Source of the DNA: Clostridia bacterium
Lineage (GTDB): Bacteria > Bacillota > Clostridia > Oscillospirales > CAG-272
Direction: 5' to 3'
Length of the DNA stretch: 64,000 nt
NCBI GenBank assembly: GCA_017508665.1
Contig: JAFVYL010000035.1
Span: forward strand, 56,768 to 120,767
Shown: positions 50,970 to 61,173 of the stretch, piece by piece
Layout: every line of letters begins with the position of its first letter
Numbering within the stretch: the first letter of the stretch is position 1
Program-made: the position numbers and the translations under genes
The notes under the pieces: model-generated
Databases searched by the model: none
Told to the model about the DNA's origin: nothing
Seen by the model: the letters and a program-made list of their open reading frames with translations, nothing else

Positions 50970-52253
50970 ATGTTAATTATTATCCTACTCTGCGTTGTGA
51001 TGTCGGCGTATTTCTCTGCCACGGAGACCGCGTTTAACACATTCAACAAGATCAGAGTCAAGAATCTGGCTGAAAAGGGTAACAAGCGTGCCGCACGTGC
51101 GCTCAAGCTCTCTGAAAATTACGATACCCTTATCTCCACGATTCTTATCGGCAACAACATTGTAAATATCCTTGCAGCATCGCTTGCAACCCTTTACTTT
51201 GGCAAAATTCTCGCAGGCGGCTCGGCTGAAGCATTTGCACCTACCATTTCCACAGCAGTAATGACAGTGCTTGTGCTCACATTCGGCGAGATAGCTCCCA
51301 AAACCATCGCTAAGCAGGCTCCTGAGAAATTTGTACTCTTTGCTACTCCCGTTATCAACTCGCTTGTAGTATTATTCACCCCTTTCTCATTTATCTTCAA
51401 GCTCTTGCAGAATCTTCTGTCCAAGATATTCAAATCCGGCGAAGATCAGGGTATGACGGAAGAAGAGCTCATATCCATTATTGAGGAAGCCGCAGAAGAG
51501 GGTGACCTCGACGAAGAGGAAAGCACGCTTATAAAATCCGCCATCGAATTCAACGAGCTCGAGGTCGGAGATATCTTCACACCCCGTATTGACATTACCG
51601 CCGTGCGCTCCGATATCAGTAAAGAGGATCTCGAAAAGGTATTTACGGAGTCCGGATATTCCCGTATTCCGGTCTATGATGACGATCTCGACAATATTCA
51701 CGGTATCGTATACTACAAGGACTTCTTCTCCGATGCGCAGAACACACGTATTCCAATCTCTGAAATCGTAAAGCCCGTTATGTACGTCACAAAGACTCAA
51801 AAAATAAACGACGTACTCAAGGATCTGCAGGAAAAACAAATGCATATGGCCATAGTAACCGACGAGTACGGCTCTACAGCAGGTATCGTAACTCTTGAGG
51901 ATATCCTCGAAGAGATCGTTGGTGAAATCTGGGATGAACACGACGAGATAATCGAAGAGATCAAAGAGGTCGGAGAGAGAGAATACATAGTATCCGGTAT
52001 GGCTAACCTTGAGAAGCTCTTTGATGAGCTTGACATCGACCTTGATGAAGAGCTCGATGCCATGACCGTAAACGGCTGGGCTATGAGCATTCTTGACAGA
52101 ATCCCCGAGGAGGGAGATTCCTTCGAGGAGCTTGGTCTTACTGTCCGCGTGCTTAAAATGGACGGCAGACGTATTGAGGATCTCCACATTCTTGATAATA
52201 GAAGCATGGATGATGATACTGAAGAAAACGAAAGTTCATCAGAAAAAGAGTGA
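50970..52253 (+). CDS. CNNM/CorC (hemolysin) family transporter with CBS domains
   Basis: Membrane protein of the DUF21-CBS-CorC_HlyC architecture (427 aa). DUF21 spans about 1-170 with MSAYFSATETAFNTFNKIR, ILIGNNIVNILAASLATLYF and TFGEIAPKTIAKQ. The CBS pair is at about 190-320 (FTPRIDITAVRSD, YSRIPVYDDDLDNIHGIVYY, MAIVTDEYGSTAGIVTLEDI), and a CorC_HlyC domain lies at about 335-415. Members such as bacterial MpfA/YhdP act in Mg2+ efflux, others in Co2+/Mg2+ resistance; direction here is not proven. The ATG at 50970 fits the family N-terminus, but the SD is weak. A ~230-nt leader with a short ORF and terminator precedes it. Confidence 0.92.
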   Translation: MLIIILLCVVMSAYFSATETAFNTFNKIRVKNLAEKGNKRAARALKLSENYDTLISTILIGNNIVNILAASLATLYFGKILAGGSAEAFAPTISTAVMTVLVLTFGEIAPKTIAKQAPEKFVLFATPVINSLVVLFTPFSFIFKLLQNLLSKIFKSGEDQGMTEEELISIIEEAAEEGDLDEEESTLIKSAIEFNELEVGDIFTPRIDITAVRSDISKEDLEKVFTESGYSRIPVYDDDLDNIHGIVYYKDFFSDAQNTRIPISEIVKPVMYVTKTQKINDVLKDLQEKQMHMAIVTDEYGSTAGIVTLEDILEEIVGEIWDEHDEIIEEIKEVGEREYIVSGMANLEKLFDELDIDLDEELDAMTVNGWAMSILDRIPEEGDSFEELGLTVRVLKMDGRRIEDLHILDNRSMDDDTEENESSSEKE

Positions 52254-52287
52254 TTTTGTAAACTTATCTTCGAATTTCGTGGTAAAT

Positions 52288-52324
52288 AAAAAACAGGACT
52301 CAATGAAAAGAGTCCTGTTTTTTT
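52288..52324 (+). terminator. Terminator after the CNNM/CorC gene
   Basis: AAAAAACAGGACTC, an 8-nt loop and GAGTCCTGTTTTTT form a 14-bp stem with a long T tail. Confidence 0.95.
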
Positions 52325-52436
52325 ATTTATGCAGTATTTGTTTCGCTCAACAAATTGCACGCCACTAAACACATTTTTATCACCTAAAATACAGTTTTTT
52401 CATATGCTGTAAAAGAGAAAAAATAGGACATTAAAA

Positions 52437-53183
52437 ATGAAAATAGTTTTACTTTGCGCTATCGGAGTCGGCGGAGCTACCGTGCTTGGAGCTATCCTCG
52501 GCTTCATATTTAAGAATATCACTCACCGTTTTTCTGACGTTGTTTTGGCGTTTTCCGCGGGAGTAATGCTCGCATCGGCTGTCATAGCTCTTATAATCCC
52601 GTCAATAGATATGGGTGGTAAATATGCTGTACTAATAACCGCCGGCGGAATATTCTCCGGTGCGCTGTGCCTGAATCTGATTGATAAGCTGGTGCCTCAC
52701 GTACACAAATTTGTAGAAGTAGGTAGCACACCTGATGCTCTGAGGCGGCAAAGAGTGATGCTATTCGTAGTAGCAATAGCTCTTCACAATCTCCCGGAAG
52801 GAATTGCGGCAGGCGTAGGATTCGGCAGCGGAGATATATCATCAGCACTCATTATAGCAGGCGGTATTGCTATGCAAAACATTCCCGAAGGTATGGTAAT
52901 AATAGCGCCAATGTTATCTGTAGGGGTAAAAGAAACAAAAACTTTGCTGATAGCATTCAGCACCGGGTTGATCGAGGTCGTGGGCACTGTTATCGGTTAT
53001 TTTGCCGTAACCCTCGCAAGTTTTATTCTCCCCTTTGCTCTCGCATTTGCCGGCGGTACTATGCTCTACGTAATAAGCGATGAAATAATCCCGGACACAC
53101 ACGCTGACGGAGCTGAAAACGGCGCTACCTATGCTCTGCTTGCAGGATTTTGTCTGATATTGCTTTTTGATTGGCTTCTTTGA
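52437..53183 (+). CDS. ZIP family metal transporter
   Basis: Eight-helix divalent metal transporter (248 aa), probably for zinc or another first-row metal. TM4 has HNLPEGIAAGVGF and TM5 has AMQNIPEGMVIIAP, the paired metal-site motifs of bacterial ZIP proteins; the second usually starts His-Asn or Gln-Asn. Helices are glycine-rich, and no long histidine loop is present. A weak SD (AGGAC) precedes the ATG. It is separated from the CNNM gene by a strong terminator, so it has its own transcription unit, although both handle metals. Confidence 0.9.
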   Translation: MKIVLLCAIGVGGATVLGAILGFIFKNITHRFSDVVLAFSAGVMLASAVIALIIPSIDMGGKYAVLITAGGIFSGALCLNLIDKLVPHVHKFVEVGSTPDALRRQRVMLFVVAIALHNLPEGIAAGVGFGSGDISSALIIAGGIAMQNIPEGMVIIAPMLSVGVKETKTLLIAFSTGLIEVVGTVIGYFAVTLASFILPFALAFAGGTMLYVISDEIIPDTHADGAENGATYALLAGFCLILLFDWLL

Positions 53184-53214
53184 CATTTCCTTCAATTTTA
53201 CTTCCAATATATAG

Positions 53215-53252
53215 AAAGGCTCTCGCGCGATGCGCGGGAGCCTTTGGTTTTT
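53215..53252 (+). terminator. Terminator after the ZIP gene
   Basis: A 14-bp stem from AAAGGCTCTCGCGC to GCGCGGGAGCCTTT (one T-G) around a 3-nt loop, followed by GGTTTTTT. It also sits just past the stop of the convergent LamG-like gene. Confidence 0.88.
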
Positions 53253-53255
53253 TAG

Positions 53256-56200
53256 TTAAGCGGGATAAGATGTGTCATTTTCAGTATGGTACTGAAGAGC
53301 GAGCTTTGAGTAATTGTAAAGCGCAACCGCAAATGCATTGTCCTCAAGGCTTTGAGCATAGGTCGCAAGGTTGTACTGACATACTACGGAATCATCAGAA
53401 CCGTGTGCGGTAACTGTGATAGTAATATCATTAGCTACATCGAATATGCCAAGTCCTTTGAGCGTAAGTATCTGCTCGCTAGCAAGGGAATTTACGTAGA
53501 CGCTGTACTCTACTGTCTCGCCGAATCTGTTGTAGCTGAGAGTTACAGTACCTCTGAAGCCTCTCGCTATCTTAAATACGAACTCGGGTACAGAGTTAAG
53601 TCTGAGAGCCGCGGAACGGATAACGCTTGAGAGTGCGGAGGTATCAAGCTTCTCAGTGAGCTCCTCGGAAGGAAGGTACTCGGAGTACTCTTCAATAAGT
53701 GCTGTCACAGAGCTCATCTTCTCACCGTTTGCATCGAAGAGCGCGTGTGCCTCGTTAGCATAATTGAGAAGAGAAACGATAAGAGACTTATCTGCCGCGT
53801 CGGTCTCAAGAAGTCTGCGGAGGTAATCTACAAAGCAAATCTCCTGCTTCTGAGTATATAGCGCCGCACCGCTTCTCACCTGGAAGGTAACGGTAATAAC
53901 CTTATCAATCTCATGAGGTGCCAGCTCGTATCTGAATACTACGTATTCCTCACCGTTGATAACAGTGGTCTCACCTGTATCGGTATCAACCGCGGATACC
54001 AACACACCGTCAACGTACTTGGTCTTCTTAACGAAGAACTTGAAGTCTATGCTGGTGCTGATATTTGCGCTATAGAGCATATCGGTAGCCGCATAGTTAA
54101 TATTCTCAGTTCTGGGCTTAGCAGTGTAGATCTTCATCTCCTCTGTAGGAGATGCTACGGGATAATCGGTAACAGCGGAAATGCTGTAGTTCTTGCTGGA
54201 GGTGATTGTCACCTTATACCATGTTACTCTGTTAAGCACACCGTTCTGGATATAAACACCGTTAACAATGGGCTCCATCTTTTCACCGTAAGGATAGAAG
54301 ACTACGTCGTAATCGTGGAAGGTTATTGTTGAGCCGGGATTGGATATCTTGTAAGTCCAGATTGCTACGGAAGAATTGCTCCAACAGTTATCAGCATTGA
54401 TCGTCTTGAAGGTATAAGTAGTACCTACAGTAGTATAGATGAATCTTGTGCTTGCGTATGCAAGACCTGTTCTTGTACCCTTGTATCTCTCAATACCGGG
54501 ATCGAACTCATAAAGTCCGGTATTCCAGTCTAGATTAAGATTAAGTCCGTTGGTCTCTACGGTTGCCTCGGATCTGATCTTTACCGCAGTAGCAGGAATA
54601 TACTTAACTTCAACCGTCTTAGCATAGTTAGTCTCGATTGCGAGAATCTTGTTAAGAGTATCGATAGATCCGTATTCTCTGCCGTCAACCACTGCAAGAG
54701 TAGGAAGCTTTGAAGCTCTGTAATCAGCTGTGTAAATGCTGTCTGCCCAATCAGTGATATCACCTGAATCGATAGTACCGATAAGGGCATCCTCAGCTGT
54801 TGCATAGCTAAATGTTCTGACAGCTACATTGTCGAAGCAAACAGTGCTGAGCTTATCCTCGGTGAAGAAGCTGAAGCTGTCAACCTTGAGCTCTGTGCCT
54901 GCAAGATATGCCTCATTGTTATCTATCGCGCCACCCTCTGCGGAGCATGCGAACAGACCGTTAACAAATGCGTAAGCGCAGTTGTTTGTGAAATCGAAGA
55001 CGATAGTTACATGAGCCATGTCACCGTCTATCATTCCGAGATTATTAAGAAGAATTGCGTTATCGGATACGGACGCGCCGGAAACAGGAACAAGTCCTAC
55101 CGCGATATCGTCGATCAACGCGCCGTCTGTACCAAAGTCAAAGTCAACTACAATATAGGAAGCTCTGCCAGGTTCGTAAACCATAGATACGGGGGTAAAT
55201 CTGAGAGAAACCTGTTCCGCAGAATCCGTATTCAAGCCTCCTTCCGAATTGAGGATAGCAGATTCGCGATATACAATACTGCCGCTATCAATATCGGTAA
55301 GGAGAGATGCGTTACGGTAGCCTGCTGCGCCCCAGTTTCCAACTGTGGGTACAAAAGCGTTGAAGAGGTTGCCGTTTACATTTGCATTTACAGCATTGAA
55401 TACTGCGGAAAGATTAGATCCGCCGGTAACCGGAACCTGCTCTTCTGTTCTTACCTCCATGTATGGAAGATCGAGTGTAATGATACCGTTCTGGTCAGGA
55501 GTAAGGTCTCTGCCATTGATGTCAACGAACTTAACATCCTGGCCGTAAGTGTAGATCACAGCATCACAGTTAACAGTTATTGTTTCAGAAAATGCATGAA
55601 GAATCTTTACAACCGCGGGAGTTGTCTTATTTCCGTACAGTACCGCCTCAAGAGCTTCTTCGCTGTGGTAAGCAACACCGTCTACCGCCGCGATAGAGGG
55701 CTGAGAGGGCATTTTGTAATCAGCGTTGTACAAATTACCTGACCAGAGCGCGATATTACGATTAGCTACTGCAGCAGTAATGGCGCTGTCCTGGTATACT
55801 CTCATTGAAATGTTGGTGTAGCTAACGTCTGCGGAAGAATTACCGCCGCCTCTGATAGCCTGGAAGTAGTGATCTGTGTTATCGGTGATGTTATCGTCTT
55901 TGGTAAGGACATACTTACCGTTTACGAAAACGGTAGCATCCTTAGTATCGGTAGAAAGAACCATCGTTATATGCACAAACTCACCAAGTTCATAGCCCTG
56001 ATAAAGAGTATTAAGACTGATGTCGTTATTACCACTCCATGCTGCACCGCTGGCAGAGGTGCGTGTAATGGTTTTTAAGGTATAAGGAGTGTCGCTACTG
56101 TTCATAGCGATATCGAAATCAATAACTATATGCTGATCTACGTTCAACACGTAAGGTATCTTTTTACCTGTGGGATACCAGTCGTTATAGGTATTGGACG

Positions 56201-57512
56201 AATCGTTGACAATACCGCTGTGAACACGCTCATTTATATATGTCGAGTTGGTATAGCTGTCGGAAATAACGTACATAGTACGTCCGCCGGACTTATCATA
56301 ATTGATTGCTGCAAACTCAGAAAATACGTTATCTGCGTGAGGAAGCCTTATAATATTCGGAGCATTTACAGGAACAACGTGACTCTGAGTAAGATTGGAT
56401 ACAAAAGGAGCGGTTGTGGAAACGATATTTCCATTAACCGATACTATCCGACATCCGTTAACAGGAGTAAAGAGCTTAGACTGCTCCATACCATTGGTGT
56501 TTACATTGGCATTAACACAGAAGGATATAGGTGCAAATGGCTGTGCCAAGAACTCTACGTTCACGGTATCGTTAGTTGAAATTCCGCGCTCAAGATCCTT
56601 GAAGTTTCTGTATTCATTATCTTCAATGGTTGCAAGAACAGGAAGCTTCTCTCCGCCTCTACCTGCGGTGTATCCCTCCCAAGAGGTAAGAGATCCGCTA
56701 TTGATGGCAAGCTCAAGAGCTTCACTGTCATCGATGTAAAGTCTATGAGCAAAATTATCGAAAGCTGTGTTATCTCCTGCCGTCATATTGGCATTTACAT
56801 TATTTCTGGTAAACTCAACTCTGTAACCGAGAGCCTTTACCTGAGTATCGTTAGCAAGCCTATTGGGATCTGAATCGTTTCTTACAGCAAGAGGACCGTT
56901 TGCTACAAACTCACCGTTAACAAAAACCTTGATAACGTTGTTTGCAATATCTCCGATAAGCGTGATGTGAGACCAGGAGTCTCCCGCGGTAAGATAATTA
57001 CCGATCATAATTTCATCAGAGAACGGGAATCCTGCTGTATCGGAAGCACGTCTCAATACTACGCTGACGTCAACATTTGGAATAAAGTTTCCGTAAGTAG
57101 CTATATCGAAGTCGATTACGTAATATCCTTTGGCATCCTCACCAACTACCGTGAAGGGATCGCTGTTAGCAGTACCTACACTGATAGCAAGGTTGTTGCT
57201 GGATGCATAAGTTTCGTTGATCGTCTTGTTGGCATATGCGACAATATGATTGTCACTACCGTTACCCTGCGCGATACTGACGAACTTGGAATTTCCAGCG
57301 TTCATCGTGCCTATAGAGTTAACGCGGTTGCCGGGTACGTCACTCTTAGCGATGGTAGTACCGTTGTTAATGTTCTGACCGCCACTGTAATCAGTAGGTT
57401 CAAAGCTCTTTACAAAGGGCTCAGTCTCTTCCGCTCCTGTTGTAAACAGAAGTGATGTACAAAGAGCCGCGATAACCAAAATCGAGCACAAAAGCTTGGC
57501 ATATTTTTTCAT
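53256..57512 (-). CDS. Giant secreted protein with three LamG-like modules
   Basis: Exported protein of 1418 aa. The signal peptide (MKKYAKLLCSILVIAALCTS, cleavage near FTTGAEE) is followed by three related units of about 300 aa. Each has a concanavalin/LamG-like sandwich marked by an FVNG(E/K/L)(F/Y) strand near residues 202, 530 and 849 and a short module ending in P-x-(I/L)-A-x-(I/V)-(D/E)-x-x-(E/A)-Y. A ~70-aa beta module with NTNG, TYG or ETNG follows each. The last ~350 residues form a different domain (DYLRRLLE, SLLNYANEAHALF, YNLATYAQSLEDNAFAVALY). No LPxTG, SLH or lipobox was found. The start is the ATG at 57512 after AAGGAG. It probably binds glycans; the function is unproven. Confidence 0.82.
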   Translation of the reverse strand: MKKYAKLLCSILVIAALCTSLLFTTGAEETEPFVKSFEPTDYSGGQNINNGTTIAKSDVPGNRVNSIGTMNAGNSKFVSIAQGNGSDNHIVAYANKTINETYASSNNLAISVGTANSDPFTVVGEDAKGYYVIDFDIATYGNFIPNVDVSVVLRRASDTAGFPFSDEIMIGNYLTAGDSWSHITLIGDIANNVIKVFVNGEFVANGPLAVRNDSDPNRLANDTQVKALGYRVEFTRNNVNANMTAGDNTAFDNFAHRLYIDDSEALELAINSGSLTSWEGYTAGRGGEKLPVLATIEDNEYRNFKDLERGISTNDTVNVEFLAQPFAPISFCVNANVNTNGMEQSKLFTPVNGCRIVSVNGNIVSTTAPFVSNLTQSHVVPVNAPNIIRLPHADNVFSEFAAINYDKSGGRTMYVISDSYTNSTYINERVHSGIVNDSSNTYNDWYPTGKKIPYVLNVDQHIVIDFDIAMNSSDTPYTLKTITRTSASGAAWSGNNDISLNTLYQGYELGEFVHITMVLSTDTKDATVFVNGKYVLTKDDNITDNTDHYFQAIRGGGNSSADVSYTNISMRVYQDSAITAAVANRNIALWSGNLYNADYKMPSQPSIAAVDGVAYHSEEALEAVLYGNKTTPAVVKILHAFSETITVNCDAVIYTYGQDVKFVDINGRDLTPDQNGIITLDLPYMEVRTEEQVPVTGGSNLSAVFNAVNANVNGNLFNAFVPTVGNWGAAGYRNASLLTDIDSGSIVYRESAILNSEGGLNTDSAEQVSLRFTPVSMVYEPGRASYIVVDFDFGTDGALIDDIAVGLVPVSGASVSDNAILLNNLGMIDGDMAHVTIVFDFTNNCAYAFVNGLFACSAEGGAIDNNEAYLAGTELKVDSFSFFTEDKLSTVCFDNVAVRTFSYATAEDALIGTIDSGDITDWADSIYTADYRASKLPTLAVVDGREYGSIDTLNKILAIETNYAKTVEVKYIPATAVKIRSEATVETNGLNLNLDWNTGLYEFDPGIERYKGTRTGLAYASTRFIYTTVGTTYTFKTINADNCWSNSSVAIWTYKISNPGSTITFHDYDVVFYPYGEKMEPIVNGVYIQNGVLNRVTWYKVTITSSKNYSISAVTDYPVASPTEEMKIYTAKPRTENINYAATDMLYSANISTSIDFKFFVKKTKYVDGVLVSAVDTDTGETTVINGEEYVVFRYELAPHEIDKVITVTFQVRSGAALYTQKQEICFVDYLRRLLETDAADKSLIVSLLNYANEAHALFDANGEKMSSVTALIEEYSEYLPSEELTEKLDTSALSSVIRSAALRLNSVPEFVFKIARGFRGTVTLSYNRFGETVEYSVYVNSLASEQILTLKGLGIFDVANDITITVTAHGSDDSVVCQYNLATYAQSLEDNAFAVALYNYSKLALQYHTENDTSYPA

Positions 57513-57565
57513 TTGGTGGTTCTCCTTTTTGAGTAATTCAAAAATGTTTATAATATTACAATAAT

Positions 57566-57594
57566 ATTTTACCATTAATATGCTCGCGTGTCAA
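57566..57594 (-). promoter_or_regulatory. Sigma-A promoter for the LamG-like protein
   Basis: On the minus strand TTGACA (57594-57589), a 17-bp spacer and TAAAAT (57571-57566) give a leader of about 47 nt. Confidence 0.8.
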
Positions 57595-57662
57595 TATGAC
57601 CATTCCACCAAGATTATCCGTTTTTTTTTATAACTATTACACAACTATACAATCAAACAGCG

Positions 57663-57694
57663 AAAAAATCCCGCCCTGATAAATCAGAGCGGGA
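57663..57694 (-). terminator. Terminator after the methyltransferase gene
   Basis: On the minus strand TCCCGCTCTGAT, a 2-nt loop and ATCAGGGCGGGA (12 pairs, one U-G) are followed by six Ts. Confidence 0.92.
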
Positions 57695-57711
57695 CTTGCT
57701 TTGCGTATTAA

Positions 57712-58716
57712 TCAATCTAAAAGATGCTCGAGGCTGATGCTTTTCACAACATCCTCATAGCTGATATCCGCACCGTCATCAAGTTGGTTCTTGTTCTGTA
57801 CGAATTTTTCCGCGCGAAGTCTCGAGATAAGAAAATTCTCTATCCAATAAATGAACTCGGTGTCAGGGCTGAGATGCTCAAGTTTCTTCATTCTCTTGTA
57901 CATAGGCGCTCCGTCCGAAGCATCGCGCCAGGTATCGACAAAGGCGACATCAAAGCCTTCGCTCGGCATAGTGTTTTCAGCATAATCAAATGCATCGGCA
58001 TTCACTATTCTCACCTTTTCCGGATGTGCAAACTGAGGAAAAATATATTCCTCAAACAACGCTATAACATCACGGCTCTTTTCAATTACAGTGACAGATT
58101 CAACATTCTCCTTTTCCGAGACCATATACGTGTAATATCCGAGACCGAGTCCAAATGTAACCACCTTACCGTGTGCTCTCTCTATAGCTTCGTCGGAGGT
58201 GTCGAGGTCAACGGGTGTTAGTGTCATCCATTCGTTACCGTCCTCAAGAACTGCCGGAAACTCAAACTCTTCTTTGAAAAATCCAAGCGGCGGAATCTCA
58301 CGAAATCCTTCGCAAAGAATCATATCGTCTGCAATAACTCCTCGGTATGCCGGGTATTTCTCACGTCTGAGCTCCCAGCTTCCCTTCTTGACCTCCGGGA
58401 TCACGATATTTTTATAATAAAGGTTATTTCTGTACCTATTGGCATCCATCACTCTGACAGACGGAGTTATATAGTCCCTTATAAGGGTACGCTCGTCGGC
58501 AGATCCGTCTATGTCAAGACCGAATATCTGGCACAAAATGGCGGCAAAGCCATCGGCCTCATCTATCGAACCGTCACCGCATAGTGCATGCATCATTTCC
58601 GCATTGATTATCTCACTGTAGTGCTCAAGATAATTGGCATAAAGCCTTGTCAGTCTGAAATTAAGCTCAAAGGTCTTTTCCAGCCTTTTCATCTTTTCTC
58701 TGTCACGAAAATCCAT
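57712..58716 (-). CDS. Spermidine-synthase-like SAM-dependent methyltransferase fold protein
   Basis: A 334-aa protein whose C-terminal half has the class I methyltransferase/spermidine-synthase fold: VVTFGLGLGYYTYMVSEKE (SAM or decarboxylated-SAM loop), VTVIEKSRDVIALFEE (acidic residue ending strand 2), VRIVNADAFDYAEN and FDVAFVDTWRDASDG. The first ~150 residues are helical, with no recognised domain. No polyamine genes are nearby, so the substrate is unknown. GAGAGGTA precedes the ATG. It is probably monocistronic and divergent from the esterase-acyltransferase gene. Confidence 0.78.
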   Translation of the reverse strand: MDFRDREKMKRLEKTFELNFRLTRLYANYLEHYSEIINAEMMHALCGDGSIDEADGFAAILCQIFGLDIDGSADERTLIRDYITPSVRVMDANRYRNNLYYKNIVIPEVKKGSWELRREKYPAYRGVIADDMILCEGFREIPPLGFFKEEFEFPAVLEDGNEWMTLTPVDLDTSDEAIERAHGKVVTFGLGLGYYTYMVSEKENVESVTVIEKSRDVIALFEEYIFPQFAHPEKVRIVNADAFDYAENTMPSEGFDVAFVDTWRDASDGAPMYKRMKKLEHLSPDTEFIYWIENFLISRLRAEKFVQNKNQLDDGADISYEDVVKSISLEHLLD

Positions 58717-58805
58717 ACGTACCTCTCGAGTAAATTGGTAATATCATTGTAAACGAATTTCAGCCGATAGTCAATAGACGGATCGAAAAATGGAAAAAAC
58801 TGCGC

Positions 58806-58834
58806 TTGACTTTTTTATGCTTTTGTTGTATGAT
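58806..58834 (+). promoter_or_regulatory. Sigma-A promoter for the esterase-acyltransferase operon
   Basis: TTGACT (58806-58811), a 17-bp spacer and TATGAT (58829-58834) lie 66 bp before the start codon. Confidence 0.75.
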
Positions 58835-58900
58835 AAGTGTGTTATGGTATGCATTTTTGTCAGAATGGCAAAATTCAATTATGATTTTTAACGGTGAATT

Positions 58901-61132
58901 ATGAATATAACTGAAAAGATCCTGCGCTCACAGCTCGAATTGACAAAGCCGATAACAGACGGTTCCAAGCTCGAGACGGCACGCAGTATGCAAGACAAGC
59001 TTGGACGCCTTATGCACTTTACTCGCAGGCACGACGTAGTAGTCCGCGAAAGGTACGATGGTGATGTAAAAGGGCTTTTAACAGTACCCCGTGATGAATT
59101 ACGCGGTGGTGTAATACTATATCTACACGGTGGCGGATACGTCTGCGGCATGAGTGAATATGCCAAAGGAGTCGCATCCGTGATCTCTGCCGAATGCGGC
59201 ATGAAGGTCGTAAGCGCAGACTACAGACTCGCGCCGGAGCACCCCTTCCCCGCAGCACTCGATGACGCTTACGCTATGTATTGCAAAATACTTGAGAGGG
59301 GCATCGACCCTGCCAAGATCATGCTGGCAGGAGAAAGCGCGGGCGGTGGACTCTGCTATGCGCTCTGCCTTAAGCTTCGTGACGAGGGCAAGCCTCTGCC
59401 GGCCGGTATAATTGCCATATCCCCGTGGTGTGATCTCACCTTGTCGGGAGATAGCTACATCACAAACAGAGAGAAAGACCCGTCTCTTACCATAAAGCGC
59501 CTTGAGTTCTTTGCAGATTGCTATACCGGAGCTTACTCGGAAGATGAAATTACAAAAATAAAGAAGATCTCTGCCAACACCAAGGGCGACAACGATCTTA
59601 AGCGTAATCCGTACGTATCTCCGATTTTCGCCGATCTTACCGGTATGCCTCCGTCAATTATCTTTGCCGGTGAGGACGAGCTTTTGCTCTCCGATGCTAT
59701 CTGCATGCGCGATAAACTTTTTGCCTCGGGATGCGATTCAACACTCATCACAAGGGCAAATATGTGGCACTCTTACGTTTTGTACTGTTTGAAGAGTAAT
59801 GCTAAAGATTTCGAGAAAATCAACGAATTTATAAAGAAATGTTTACCAAAAGGCAATGAACGCAAGCTCAGATGGATGCATCTTGATAACTCAGCTAAAA
59901 TTTATCCCGCGGCTGCGACATCAAGATGGAACAACATTTACCGTCTCAGTGCGACGCTCCGCGAGCCTGTCGACCGAGAGATCTTACAGTCAGCTCTTGA
60001 CGTTACGGTAAGGCGATTCCCCTCCATCGCGGTCAAGCTCAAGCGCGGTGTATTCTGGTACTACCTTGAGGAGATAAAAAACGCTCCCAAGGTACAGGAC
60101 GAGAAGAGTTATCCGCTCGTCAGAATGCCGCTTGACGATATCCGCCACTGCGCGTTCAGAGTGCTGATCTATAACAAGCGTATTGCTGTCGAATTCTTCC
60201 ATGCGCTCACCGACGGAAACGGCGGACTGGTATTTCTGAAGACTTTGGTAGCAGAATATCTGACACAAAAATACGGCATAGATATACCTAACGAAAACGG
60301 AATACTCGACAGGCTCTCACCTCCCGAGGAAGAGGAGCTGACCGACGACTTCCCGAAAAACAAAGCCCCCATAGGTAAGAGCAGAAACGAATCTAATTCC
60401 TATAGAATTCTCGGTGAGCTTGAAGAGGATGGCTTCTGTCATGTCACTACCTTTATGATAAAGGCATCAGAGCTACTCGACCTAGCGCACAGTTACGGAG
60501 TGACTCTCACTGCGATTGTCGCGGCTATCTTTATTAAGGCTGCGATAAACTTGCAGAAGCAAGACGTCAAAAAGCTCCGCCATATGAAAAAGGTCAAGGT
60601 GCTTCTGCCGGTAGACCTGCGCAGAATATACGGCTCAAAGACTCTCAGAAACTTTGTTCTTTACACTACCCCCGGTGTCGATCCGCGTCTTGGTGAGTAC
60701 ACGCTCGCCGAGATAGCCAAGATCGTGCATCACAGAATGGCTCTCGATATCACGGAAAAGAACATGAGCGCGAGAATATATACAAATGTACGCGATGAGG
60801 AGAGAATGATATTAAAGCTCACACCTCTCTTCCTTAAAAACATAGTTATGAAGACGATATTCATGCTCGTGGGTGAAAAGAAATCCACATTGTCGATATC
60901 CAATCTCGGACTAGTCAAGCTCCCCGAGCCCATGGATAAGTATGTCGAAAGGCTTGACTTCGTACTTAGTGTACAGTCAAACGCACCATACAATGCAGGT
61001 ATTATTTCTTACGGAGACAGACTCAATCTCAATATGATAAGAAATATAAAAGAGCCTCGACTTGAGGCGGCTCTGTACGAGGTGTTTAAGGAGCAAAATA
61101 TCCACGTCAAGGTCGAGAGCAACGACAGATAA
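58901..61132 (+). CDS. Fusion of HSL-type alpha/beta hydrolase and alcohol-acetyltransferase-like domain
   Basis: A 743-aa two-domain enzyme. Residues ~1-315 form a hormone-sensitive-lipase type esterase with the oxyanion HGGGYVCG at 76-83, nucleophile Ser146 in GESAGG, Asp259 in FAGEDELL and His290 in NMWHSY. Residues ~323-743 resemble the alcohol acetyltransferase/condensation superfamily. They begin with the typical WMHLDNSAKIYPA and carry HALTDGNGG, giving the HxxxDG motif with catalytic His434 and Asp438. No frameshift or internal SD separates the halves. DUF6320 and CapD genes follow with good SDs. It could transfer and remove acyl groups on a lipid or glycan; this is inference. Confidence 0.85.
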   Translation: MNITEKILRSQLELTKPITDGSKLETARSMQDKLGRLMHFTRRHDVVVRERYDGDVKGLLTVPRDELRGGVILYLHGGGYVCGMSEYAKGVASVISAECGMKVVSADYRLAPEHPFPAALDDAYAMYCKILERGIDPAKIMLAGESAGGGLCYALCLKLRDEGKPLPAGIIAISPWCDLTLSGDSYITNREKDPSLTIKRLEFFADCYTGAYSEDEITKIKKISANTKGDNDLKRNPYVSPIFADLTGMPPSIIFAGEDELLLSDAICMRDKLFASGCDSTLITRANMWHSYVLYCLKSNAKDFEKINEFIKKCLPKGNERKLRWMHLDNSAKIYPAAATSRWNNIYRLSATLREPVDREILQSALDVTVRRFPSIAVKLKRGVFWYYLEEIKNAPKVQDEKSYPLVRMPLDDIRHCAFRVLIYNKRIAVEFFHALTDGNGGLVFLKTLVAEYLTQKYGIDIPNENGILDRLSPPEEEELTDDFPKNKAPIGKSRNESNSYRILGELEEDGFCHVTTFMIKASELLDLAHSYGVTLTAIVAAIFIKAAINLQKQDVKKLRHMKKVKVLLPVDLRRIYGSKTLRNFVLYTTPGVDPRLGEYTLAEIAKIVHHRMALDITEKNMSARIYTNVRDEERMILKLTPLFLKNIVMKTIFMLVGEKKSTLSISNLGLVKLPEPMDKYVERLDFVLSVQSNAPYNAGIISYGDRLNLNMIRNIKEPRLEAALYEVFKEQNIHVKVESNDR

Positions 61133-61173
61133 CTGTCATAGGCTCGGCAAAACCTCTAAGAAAGGAGAATTTC

